Assembly: GCF_014203325.1 (NCBI RefSeq) | Contig: NZ_JACHIV010000001.1 | Coordinates: 5,705,501-5,769,500, forward strand | DNA: 64,000 nucleotides | Direction of reading: 5' to 3' | From: Saccharopolyspora gloriosae | GTDB taxonomy: Bacteria > Actinomycetota > Actinomycetes > Mycobacteriales > Pseudonocardiaceae | Shown here: positions 52,795 to 60,327 of the stretch, one piece after another | How positions within the stretch are numbered: position 1 is the first letter of the stretch | Layout: each line of letters begins with the position of its first letter | Program-made: the position numbers and the translations under genes | Notes under the pieces: model-generated | What the model was told of the DNA's origin: nothing | What the model saw: only the letters and a program-made list of their open reading frames with translations | Databases searched by the model: none

Positions 52795-53787
52795 GTGTCT
52801 GAATTCGATTCCTTCGCCGACGCCTACACCACCGGACTTCGCGAGATCCTGGAGGGCGGTTCCGCCGTGCCCTCGGTGCGCGACCCGCACTCCAAGGCAT
52901 CGGACTTCGGCCAGAAGGACCGCCCCTACCAGGAACTGATCGCCCACTCCTTCCGCGTGCGCGACCCCCGCAGCTCGCTCGCGATCAGCCCGGCGCTGCC
53001 GGTGAACCTGCCCTACTGCTTCGGCCTGCTCGCCTGGTCGCTGGACGGGCGCAACGACGTCGACACCCCCGCGCACTACCGGCGGGGCGCGCACGAGTAC
53101 TCCGACGACCAGCACACCCTCAGCGGCGCCTTCGGCCACCGCCTGATCACGTCCTCGGGGAACCAGATCGGAGCGGTCGTCGAGCGCATCCGGCAGGACC
53201 CCGCGCACCGGCGCACCTTCGCCCTGGTGCTCGAACCCGAGGACAACTTCCGCCAGTCCCGCGAATACCCGTGCGCGGTGGGCGTGCAGATGTTCCTGCG
53301 CGACGACCGGCTGAGCTGGATCACCGTGATGCGCGCGCAGCAGGCCCTCACGGTGCTGCCCTACGACGGCTTCCTGTTCATGCTGATGCACCAGTGGGCG
53401 GCGGCGCTGCTCGGCGTGGAACCCGGCCCCTACATCCACCAGTCCGGCACGTTCCACTTCTACGACAACGAGATCGAGCTGGCCCGTTCCGTCGCCGACG
53501 GCCCGATCACCGCCGGATCGCTGCCCGCGCTGCCCGATACCCCGGAGCAGGCCCAGGCCGCTGTTCGCGAGCTCGTCGACACCGAGCGCGGCGTCCGCGA
53601 GGCCGTGGCGGCGGGCGACACCGCGGCGCTGGACCGGTTCGCCGCCACCAAGGCCGAATCCGACTTCGCCGACGTGGCCCGCGCGTGCCTGACCACCTTC
53701 GCCTACCGCAAGCTCGGCGACTCCACCACGACGGTGGACTCCCCGGCCGCCGCGGCCGAGGTGCGCGACCTGATCACCGCGCTGTGA
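52795..53787 (+). CDS. Thymidylate-synthase-fold enzyme, possible (d)CMP/CMP hydroxymethylase type
   Basis: A 330-residue protein from GTG 52795 behind GAGCGGAGC. It follows thymidylate synthase end to end. The phosphate-binding double arginine HRR is at 138-140 and the catalytic Cys160 is in YPCAVGVQMF. Arg180 sits in the RS-type loop. The GxxHxY-type end (HQSGTFHFY, about 215-223) binds the sugar. The residue that is asparagine in thymidylate synthase (LPFN) is Asp191 in VLPYD. In phage dCMP hydroxymethylase the Asn-to-Asp switch selects cytosine. The ELLWFL glutamate segment reads FGLLAWSL, so the usual Glu is absent. It heads the rightward operon. Confidence 0.82.
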   Translation: MSEFDSFADAYTTGLREILEGGSAVPSVRDPHSKASDFGQKDRPYQELIAHSFRVRDPRSSLAISPALPVNLPYCFGLLAWSLDGRNDVDTPAHYRRGAHEYSDDQHTLSGAFGHRLITSSGNQIGAVVERIRQDPAHRRTFALVLEPEDNFRQSREYPCAVGVQMFLRDDRLSWITVMRAQQALTVLPYDGFLFMLMHQWAAALLGVEPGPYIHQSGTFHFYDNEIELARSVADGPITAGSLPALPDTPEQAQAAVRELVDTERGVREAVAAGDTAALDRFAATKAESDFADVARACLTTFAYRKLGDSTTTVDSPAAAAEVRDLITAL

Positions 53788-53821
53788 CCGCCCCGGTCCG
53801 AAGCACCGAGGGGAGTCCGAA

Positions 53822-55675
53822 GTGGACGTAGTCGTGCGCGACCCGCTGCTGCCCGAACCGGTCCCGGCCGATCCCGCAGGCCGGCTCGGCGACCGGCTTC
53901 GCCTGCGCCGCAACGCATTCACCGCCGCCGAAGGCGACCAGGAGGCGGCGCTGCGCTTCCCGGTGCTGGCCGCGCTGGTCCCGGTGGCCACCAACCGGGG
54001 CGGCGAAGTCGCCTACCCCGGCGACCCGATGTGCCTGTACTCCGCCCTGATCAGCACCGTCGAACGGTCCGCGCACCGGCGCGCGACCGGGCTGCCCGAG
54101 CAGCCCGACGTCGACGACGTGTACCCGGACTGGGGCCACTACCCGGACGTGCACTACCGGCGCAGCCAGTCCGGGCCGCGCACCGGGCTGGCCGCCGAGA
54201 ACCCGACCACCGACGGCAAGGTGTTCGACCCGCGCATCTGGGACGCGGCCGCGCGCAGCGCGTTCCTCGCCCAGCTGCGCGCGCTGCGGCCGAAGGTGCT
54301 GCTGCTCAGCGCGGTCTCCGCCGGCCACCGGTACGCGCTGGAGATGGCCGCGGACGCCAAGCGGGAAGTCCCCGAGTGCTTGGTGGTGCTCGGCGGCAGG
54401 CACGCCGACGAGACCATCCGGGAGGAACGCGGCTCCGGCCTCGTGCAGCTGTCCTGGAGCAGCACCGTCGAGGTGCAGCGCGACGGGCGCAGCGACCGGG
54501 TGGTGGACTTCGTCGTCGCAGGCGACGGAGCTCCGCTGCTCGACCTGCTGCTGCAAGCGGTCGGGCTCGTCTCCGAACCCGGCTTCGCCGGGACCGACGT
54601 CGACGCGGTGATGGACGCGCTGGCACCGCTGGCCGCCACCCGCGCGGACCTCGCCGGAGTCGGCAACATCGTCGGCTTCGGCACCCGCGACGTGCTGGTG
54701 CAACCGGTGCGCGGCCGGGCGCTGAGCCGGTCGGAACTGCCCTCGCCGTACGAGGCGTTCTCCATCCGAGCCCGGTTCGGGGTCTTCGAACAGGCCGGTT
54801 CGTCCCCGCACGGCAGCCGGACCGCGCACATGATGACCTTGGACGCCTGCCCGTTCAAGTGCACCTTCTGCTCGGAGAGCAGCGCGATGAAGCGGCTGCC
54901 CACCCGGTTCGCCATCACCGAATCGCAGGAGGTCGCCCGCCGGGTGCGCACCCTCGCCGACTGGGGCGCGGAGGCGCTGTTCTTCGACGACCCCGTGTTC
55001 TGGGGCGGCAACTGGACGGCGATCAACGAGTTCTGCCGGGACCTGCTCGCGCTGGCGGAATCCCACCGCCCGCTGCGGGAACTGGAGTGGGGCGCGCAGC
55101 TGACCGTGGACGTCGTGCTCAACAAGGCCAAGCGCGACGAAGTGGCCGCCGGGCTCGACCTGATGCGCGAAGCCGGATGCACCTACATCTACATCGGCAT
55201 CGAGTCGATGTCCGAGCAGGTCATGCGGCACGTGAAGAAGAACCTGCTGCGCCGCAACCCCGAACCGTGGGTGGGCAAGGTCCGCGCGGCGCTGGAGACG
55301 ATCCGCGACCACGGCATCCGCGTCGGCAGCTCCGTGCTGTTCGGCCTCGACGGGGAGGACCGCGACACCATCGCCGAGACGATCGAGCAGATCGGCCTGC
55401 TCATCGACGACGACCTGCTGATCATGGCCAGTCCCAACATCCTCACCTACCACCCCGGCACCGGCGTGGCCCAAGAGCACGGGCAGGACAAGCTCGACTA
55501 CCACTCCCGCCGGGAGAACACCCCGCCGTACACCTTCTTCGAGGAGGCCTACCCGGAGGTGGTCTCGAAGCTGCTCACCGAGGACGACATCTGGTACATC
55601 CACGAAACCGCCGAACGCCGCTGGGGAAACGTCCGCAACAGCGCCATCGACGAGAGCGGCGTTTCCGTCGGGTGA
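53822..55675 (+). CDS. B12-type radical SAM protein
   Basis: A 617-residue protein from GTG 53822 with a GAGGGGAGTCC site. The N-terminal half (to about residue 280) has the Rossmann-like layout of cobalamin-binding domains (KVLLLSAVSAGHRYALEMAADA ... VVLGGRHADE), though the DxHxxG ligand motif is not evident. The radical SAM core starts with CxxxCxxC at Cys343, 347 and 350 (CPFKCTFC). It continues with GGNWTAINEF and YIYIGIESMS. Such enzymes often methylate unactivated carbons or rearrange rings. It lies 34 bp after the synthase-fold gene, so both probably act on one scaffold. The reaction is unknown. Confidence 0.87.
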   Translation: MDVVVRDPLLPEPVPADPAGRLGDRLRLRRNAFTAAEGDQEAALRFPVLAALVPVATNRGGEVAYPGDPMCLYSALISTVERSAHRRATGLPEQPDVDDVYPDWGHYPDVHYRRSQSGPRTGLAAENPTTDGKVFDPRIWDAAARSAFLAQLRALRPKVLLLSAVSAGHRYALEMAADAKREVPECLVVLGGRHADETIREERGSGLVQLSWSSTVEVQRDGRSDRVVDFVVAGDGAPLLDLLLQAVGLVSEPGFAGTDVDAVMDALAPLAATRADLAGVGNIVGFGTRDVLVQPVRGRALSRSELPSPYEAFSIRARFGVFEQAGSSPHGSRTAHMMTLDACPFKCTFCSESSAMKRLPTRFAITESQEVARRVRTLADWGAEALFFDDPVFWGGNWTAINEFCRDLLALAESHRPLRELEWGAQLTVDVVLNKAKRDEVAAGLDLMREAGCTYIYIGIESMSEQVMRHVKKNLLRRNPEPWVGKVRAALETIRDHGIRVGSSVLFGLDGEDRDTIAETIEQIGLLIDDDLLIMASPNILTYHPGTGVAQEHGQDKLDYHSRRENTPPYTFFEEAYPEVVSKLLTEDDIWYIHETAERRWGNVRNSAIDESGVSVG

Positions 55676-55690
55676 TCTGCGTAGCGGGTC

Positions 55691-55844
55691 CGGTAGCGGA
55701 ACCTCAGCGGCCTTCTCGCTGCGGGATCGATTTCTGATGTATGCCATACACGGCGAAATCGCTGTCCTCGCGAGAAGGCCGCTGAGAACCCGCCGGTGGT
55801 CACCTTGCTCAAGCCGGTCACTGCTCAGCGGCTCCGCCGCTGAC
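55691..55844 (+). repeat. Structured intergenic repeat, copy C (full length)
   Basis: The outer 16-bp stem (55703-55718 with 55771-55786) has arm CAGCGGCCTTCTCG. The same invariant loop strands lie at 55719-55728 and 55761-55770. The inner stem is GATTTC/GAAATC and the cap TGTAT-gcc-ATACA; both are different in sequence from copies A and B. The 3' hairpin TCAGCGG-ctccg-CCGCTGA is at 55825-55843. It separates the radical SAM and methyltransferase genes. Confidence 0.87.
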
Positions 55845-55900
55845 AAGACACAGACCAAGAACACGCTGCAAGAACGACTGATGTTCGAGAGGGATGCGCG

Positions 55901-56593
55901 ATGCTGGAACAGACTCTGAATCCGCCGCTGGAAGTGGATCGCGGCAGCTACTGGGCGCCGTACTTCACCTACTTCCCCGCCATGTCCCGCTATCTGCCGA
56001 CCGGCGTGTACGCCCAGCAGGTGCGGCCCAGGGCGTGCGTGCTCGGTGCTTCGGACGGGAAGTTCGCGCTGCCGCTGCTGCGCGCGGGCTGGGAGGTCGT
56101 CGGGGTGGAGACCGACGAGCTGTTCCTCGACGGCGGGGAGCTCGACCTGGTCGACGGCCGCCACGAGGTGGTGGGGCTGCGCAAGCGGCTCGCCGACGAG
56201 GGCCTGGAGGACCGCTGCACCATCGTCGAGCAGGACTACATGACGCTGCCCGCCGACGGCGAGTTCCAGTTCGTCATGGGCAGCGGGCTGTGGTCGATGC
56301 CACCGAACCGCCACCACACCCTGCAGGCGCTGTTCGACCACGCCATGGGCATGGTCGCGCCGGGCGGGATCTTCTTCGCGGACTGGCTGATCGGGCTCAA
56401 CCCGGAGGAACGCGCCTGCGGCTACTACCCCGGCTTGGAGGAGATGGGGCGCATCGTCGCCCGCGACGGCTGGGAGGTCTTCGAGAACACCGACCTCGGC
56501 ATCTACGGCGAGAGCCACCTCGGGTTCGAGCAGTGGCACTACCACCGCTACGCCGCGATCGTCGCGCACCGCTTCCACGCGGCGGCCGGATGA
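55901..56593 (+). CDS. Class I SAM-dependent methyltransferase
   Basis: A 230-residue Rossmann methyltransferase. ATG 55901 follows GAGAGGGATG. SAM-binding glycine motif I is VLGASDGKFALPLL (about 48-61) and the acidic residue ending strand 2 is in VVGVETDEL. GSGLWSMPPNRHH is the post-motif region. The substrate is probably the pathway intermediate shaped by the radical SAM enzyme upstream. It is translationally coupled by an ATGA overlap to the kinase gene, which argues for a pathway role. Confidence 0.85.
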   Translation: MLEQTLNPPLEVDRGSYWAPYFTYFPAMSRYLPTGVYAQQVRPRACVLGASDGKFALPLLRAGWEVVGVETDELFLDGGELDLVDGRHEVVGLRKRLADEGLEDRCTIVEQDYMTLPADGEFQFVMGSGLWSMPPNRHHTLQALFDHAMGMVAPGGIFFADWLIGLNPEERACGYYPGLEEMGRIVARDGWEVFENTDLGIYGESHLGFEQWHYHRYAAIVAHRFHAAAG

Positions 56594-57141
56594 CACCGGC
56601 ACCACCGCGCCGGGTGTGGGTGCTCGGCGGTTCGGCCAGCGGCAAGACGACGTTCGCCACCGAGTTCGCGGCCGTCGCCGGCGCCCGGCACGTGGAGCTG
56701 GACCGGCTGCACTGGCAGCGGGACTGGACGCCGCGGCCCGCGGCGGAACTGCGCGCGGAACTCGGCACGGCGCTGCGCGAACCGACCTGGGTGGTCGACG
56801 GGCAGTACGCCGTGGCGGTGGACGACTTCGCCGCCACGGCGGACTGCGTGGTGTGGCTCGACCCGCCGCTGCGCGTGTCCTGGCCGCGGCTGCTGCGCCG
56901 CACGATCCGCCGATACGTGCGGCGGGAGGAGCTGTGGGCGTCGGGCAACCGGGAGACGTTGCGCAGCGTCGTCGGCCCGCGCTCGATCCTGTGGTTCGCG
57001 CTGCGGCTGCGGCGGCGGATCGAGGAGGCCAACCAGCGGCTGTTCGACGAGCTCGACGGCACCGGCCCGGTGCTGGTGCGCAGCCGCACCTCCGACCCCG
57101 CCGCGCTGGCCAGGCGGATCGGCCGCGGCGATGTCGGCTGA
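56590..57141 (+). CDS. P-loop kinase, FlaR/adenylate-kinase-like
   Basis: A 183-residue P-loop NTPase with Walker A GGSASGKTT (about 14-22). The FlaR-type segments ELDRLHWQRDWTPRP and WVVDGQYAVAVDDFAATADCVVWLD match small kinases of nucleotides or nucleosides with a lid rich in arginines (RRTIRRYVRR). Start overlaps the methyltransferase stop and the end overlaps the HAD gene by 11 bp, so all are tightly coupled. A nucleotide-like substrate fits the synthase-fold gene upstream. Confidence 0.82.
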   Translation: MTPAPPRRVWVLGGSASGKTTFATEFAAVAGARHVELDRLHWQRDWTPRPAAELRAELGTALREPTWVVDGQYAVAVDDFAATADCVVWLDPPLRVSWPRLLRRTIRRYVRREELWASGNRETLRSVVGPRSILWFALRLRRRIEEANQRLFDELDGTGPVLVRSRTSDPAALARRIGRGDVG

Positions 57142-59119
57142 GCGGATCGTCGAGGCGGTCGCCACCGACCTCGACGGCACCCTGCTGCGCTCGGACGGCA
57201 CCCTGTCCGAGCGCTCCGCGCGCGCCCTGCGCGCCGTCGCGGCGGAACTGCACCTGGTGTACGCCACGGCTCGTCCGCTGTGGAGCGCGCGGGAGGTGCT
57301 GCGGGACGCGGCACCGGGCGACCTGATCTGCTCCAACGGCGCCGTGGTCGCCGACACCGGATCCGGGCGGATCGTGCGCACCGTCGCGATGCCCGCCGAG
57401 CTCACCGCCGCCGCCGTCGCCGAGCTGACCCGCCGGTGCCCCGAAGCGGTGTGGGCGCTGGACCGGGTCGAGGACCGGGTGCTCTCCCCCGGCTGGCCGG
57501 ACGTCCTGGCCAGCGCGTCGGCGCGGGTGCACCGGGCGGAGGCCGTGCCCGCCGGGTTCGGCGTGCTGTGCCTCATGGTCGTCGGCTGCCCGCCCGAGAT
57601 CGGCCGCGAGGTCGCCGTCGAACTCGGCCTCGGCTGCACCTCCTCGACCTCGGGCCTGCTGGAGTTCTCCGCTCCCGGCGCGGACAAGCGCACCGCGCTG
57701 CGGTGGGTGCTGGCCCGGCGCGCAACGACACCGGACGCCGCGATCTGCTTCGGCGACGCCCCCAACGACCTGGGCATGTTCGAGGTCGCGGGCACCGCCG
57801 TCGCCGTCGCCGGGGCCTCGCCCGAAGTGCGGCGCCGCGCCGACGCGGTGGTCGGGGGCAACGACGAGGACGGCGTCGCGGCCCATCTGGAAGAGTTGAT
57901 GATCACACACCGCCGCACCCCAGAAGGACGACCGATGAAGCTCACCGCCTACGACCGCGCCGCCGAAGTTCCGGGGCAGGTGTGGGATTCCCTCCGCGAG
58001 CGGGCCACCACCTATTCGGCGTCGGGCTGGCTGGGCGTGCGCGAGGAGGAGCTGCCGGAGACCGCGGCGGCCCGCCACCTGATCGCCGCCGACGACGAGG
58101 GCGCGGCAGCCGGGCTGGAGACCTACGCCTTCACCGAACCCCCGCACCGCCTCTACGCCCCGACCTTCCTACTCGACGGCATCGTCGACGACGAGCGCGC
58201 GCAGGCCTACGAGCGGCGGCCGTACGTGATCGGCGCGGGCTGGTCGGAGTTCCGCGGCCAGCTGCCGGTGCGCCCGGGACTCCCGGCCGCCGACCGCGCC
58301 GCCGCCGTGGAGGCCCTCACCGCCGACACCCTCACGTGGGCCGTCGACCGGGACGCCGACCTGCTCGGCTACCTGTTCCTGCCGCTGGACCAGGCGCTGG
58401 AGGTGGCCCGCGCGCACGCCGACGCCGAGCCGGTCGTGGTGCTGCAGGACGTGGAGAACGTGCTGCGCACCGACTGGTCCTTCGACGACTACCTGGCTTA
58501 CCTGCCGCGCAACCGCCGCACCCGGGTCCGGCGCGAGCTGCGCGAGTTCGCCGAGAGCGGGCGCACCATCCGCGAGGTGGAGCTGGCCGAGGTCGTCGAC
58601 GTGATCGCCCCGCTGAACAACGCGCTCATGCAGAAGTACGGCCACACCTGGTACAGCCTGGAGCGCGCGCTCGACGTCTACCACCGGCAGGCCCGGCACC
58701 TCTCCGCCGACAGCTCGGTGCTGCTGGTCGAGGACGAGGGCAGGCCCGCCGCGTTCGCCCTGCGCTACCGCCGCGACGACGGGATCTACTCGCGGGTGGT
58801 CGGCTTCGACTACGACCTGCCGAACCGGGCGGACTACTTCAAGGTCCTGATGTACGAGGCGGTGCGCACCGGTGCCGAGCGCGGCATCGCGGAGATCGGC
58901 CTGGGGCTGGGCACCTACGAGGCCAAGCTCGGCCGCGGCGCGCAGCCGGTGCCGCTCTACAGCGTGTTCGCCGGTGTCCGCGAACCGCTGCCCGCCGCGC
59001 CGGACGCGGTGGCCGCGCACAACCGCCGCAAGGTCGACGAGTTCGCCGAGCAGTTCGGGCGCTTCGTCGTGGGCGGCGCGGACTTCGAGGCGTGGCTCCC
59101 GGAGAACCACCGGGCCTGA
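57131..59119 (+). CDS. HAD phosphatase fused to a FemAB/GNAT-like acyltransferase
   Basis: A 662-residue two-domain protein. Residues 1-262 are a Cof-type HAD phosphatase with DLDGT (nucleophile Asp13, Asp15) and GDAPND at 208-213. Residues about 269-662 resemble FemAB/peptidoglycan-type acyltransferases (DUF482-like), with NRRTRVRRELREF and YEAVRTGAERGIAEIGLGLG. A strong internal ribosome site AGAAGGA (57922-57928) precedes an in-frame ATG at 57935. A separate 394-residue acyltransferase could therefore also be made. It closes the rightward operon, ending just before a strong terminator. It is expected to dephosphorylate and then acylate, or attach an amino acid to, the product. Confidence 0.85.
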   Translation: MSAERIVEAVATDLDGTLLRSDGTLSERSARALRAVAAELHLVYATARPLWSAREVLRDAAPGDLICSNGAVVADTGSGRIVRTVAMPAELTAAAVAELTRRCPEAVWALDRVEDRVLSPGWPDVLASASARVHRAEAVPAGFGVLCLMVVGCPPEIGREVAVELGLGCTSSTSGLLEFSAPGADKRTALRWVLARRATTPDAAICFGDAPNDLGMFEVAGTAVAVAGASPEVRRRADAVVGGNDEDGVAAHLEELMITHRRTPEGRPMKLTAYDRAAEVPGQVWDSLRERATTYSASGWLGVREEELPETAAARHLIAADDEGAAAGLETYAFTEPPHRLYAPTFLLDGIVDDERAQAYERRPYVIGAGWSEFRGQLPVRPGLPAADRAAAVEALTADTLTWAVDRDADLLGYLFLPLDQALEVARAHADAEPVVVLQDVENVLRTDWSFDDYLAYLPRNRRTRVRRELREFAESGRTIREVELAEVVDVIAPLNNALMQKYGHTWYSLERALDVYHRQARHLSADSSVLLVEDEGRPAAFALRYRRDDGIYSRVVGFDYDLPNRADYFKVLMYEAVRTGAERGIAEIGLGLGTYEAKLGRGAQPVPLYSVFAGVREPLPAAPDAVAAHNRRKVDEFAEQFGRFVVGGADFEAWLPENHRA

Positions 59120-59135
59120 CGCCCGCTCGGCCGGC

Positions 59136-59165
59136 GGTGCGCGCCCGTCCGAACGGGCGCGCACC
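59136..59165 (+). terminator. Strong terminator at the end of the nucleotide-pathway operon
   Basis: GGTGCGCGCCCGT-ccga-ACGGGCGCGCACC is a perfect 13-bp stem with a 4-nt loop, 16 bases after the stop. Confidence 0.87.
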
Positions 59166-59299
59166 CGGCCTCGCGTGACTGTCCACTCAGGACGAATGCG
59201 GTCTCGCCGCCGCGGCCCGGTGCTGCCCGAAAGCAGTGGCTCGGGATGGCCGCGAAGCCGATCACCCGCCCGCCTCGAATCCTCGACTCGGCACGTGAC

Positions 59300-59572
59300 C
59301 GGGATGAGCCGCCCGACGCGCACCACCAGCAGCGTCGCGGTGACGTAGTTGGTCGACGCCGTCGACCGCGCTCGGCATCTCCAGCACGCGGCCTGGAGGG
59401 CTCCAGCGCCTGGGCGACGATGCCGGTGTTCGCCGCCGGGATCATCGTCGTCCAGGTGGTGTCGAGCAGGCTCTGGCTCGCCCGCTTCCGCTACGGCCCG
59501 CTGGAACGGGCTTGGCGCTGCATCACCTGGTGGGACCTGCAACCGATCCGCCTGCGAGCGTCCGCGAACTGA
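59300..59572. pseudogene. Broken DUF418 membrane-protein gene with an inverted segment
   Basis: On the plus strand 59420-59572 encodes the C-terminal end of a DUF418 protein (VVQVVSSRLWLARFRYGPLERAW then RCITWW). On the minus strand about 59300-59375 encodes STASTNYVTATLLVV, which resembles the conserved transmembrane segment that should lie upstream in the same gene. No long open frame joins them. The remnant appears internally inverted and nonfunctional. Identification is from remembered family motifs. Confidence 0.5.
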
Positions 59573-59590
59573 CGGAGCTCCCCGCCGGTC

Positions 59591-60265
59591 TCACCGGTCG
59601 GGGTTCGCCGCCGCGAGCCTGGCCCGGATGGCGTCGACCAGCAGCCGCAGCACGTCGTCGAACGGCGGGATCCAGATGCCGAGCGTCTCCGGGGTTCCCA
59701 CGGCGGCGGCGAGCTCGTCGGCGGGCGCGTTCGACAGGCCACCGACCACGGCGGCCGTCGTGGCCGCCCCGAGGACCTGCTGGGAGATCGCGCTCGCTGC
59801 GATCGCCCGGTCCTGCTCGGTGCCCCCGGCCTCGCGCAGCGCGGTGATGATCCGCTGCGCCAGCGCCAGCGCGTTCGGCCCGATCAGCGGTCGCGCTCCC
59901 GCGAACTCGGCGGCCCAGGTGTGGGCGACGAACGAGTCGTAGTACTGCTTCGCGACGCGGAAGACGACGTCGTCCCACGGCACGTCGTCGCCGGGCAGCG
60001 CGCTCGCCGCTTCGGCCAGCACGTGGTCGACCGCCAGGTCGATGAGATCTTCGCGGCGCTGCACGTACCAGTACAGGCTCGTCGCGTGCACGCCCAGTTC
60101 CGCCGCGACCTTGCGCATGGTCAGCGCGCTCGCGCCGTCGCGGTCGAGCAGCGCGACGCTCGCGGCGACGATTCGGTCCCGGCTCAGCGATGACTCCGAG
60201 CGGCGGGGACGTTGCGGGCGGTAGAAGACGCTGTCCGGCTGCTGCTCGGACGGTGTTTCGGACAT
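59591..60265 (-). CDS. TetR-family repressor (TetR_C subgroup)
   Basis: A 224-residue regulator. The helix-turn-helix at about residues 27-75 contains DRIVAASVALLDRDGASALTMRKVAAELGVHATSLYWYVQRREDLIDL, of the TetR class I type. The TetR_C-like ligand domain follows. It diverges from the CPBP protease gene, and a near-perfect operator lies between. It most likely represses both genes. Confidence 0.92.
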   Translation of the reverse strand: MSETPSEQQPDSVFYRPQRPRRSESSLSRDRIVAASVALLDRDGASALTMRKVAAELGVHATSLYWYVQRREDLIDLAVDHVLAEAASALPGDDVPWDDVVFRVAKQYYDSFVAHTWAAEFAGARPLIGPNALALAQRIITALREAGGTEQDRAIAASAISQQVLGAATTAAVVGGLSNAPADELAAAVGTPETLGIWIPPFDDVLRLLVDAIRARLAAANPDR

Positions 60266-60286
60266 GGGTCGAGCATAATCGAGACC

Positions 60287-60316
60287 TACACTGTTGGAGT
60301 TCTCTCCTACAGTGTA
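60287..60316. promoter_or_regulatory. TetR operator overlapping the CPBP promoter
   Basis: The half-sites TACACTGTTGGAG and CTCCTACAGTGTA (13 bp, one mismatch) are separated by TTCT. The right half ends 12 bp before ATG 60328, so binding would block transcription or initiation of the protease gene. Confidence 0.8.
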
Positions 60317-60327
60317 TGTTGATCGTC

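Noticed and set aside
53774..58147. A 1457-codon open frame on the minus strand
   Set aside because: It is antisense to the synthase, radical SAM, methyltransferase and kinase genes. Its composition (Arg/Gly/His-rich, repetitive) is typical of GC-rich shadow frames.
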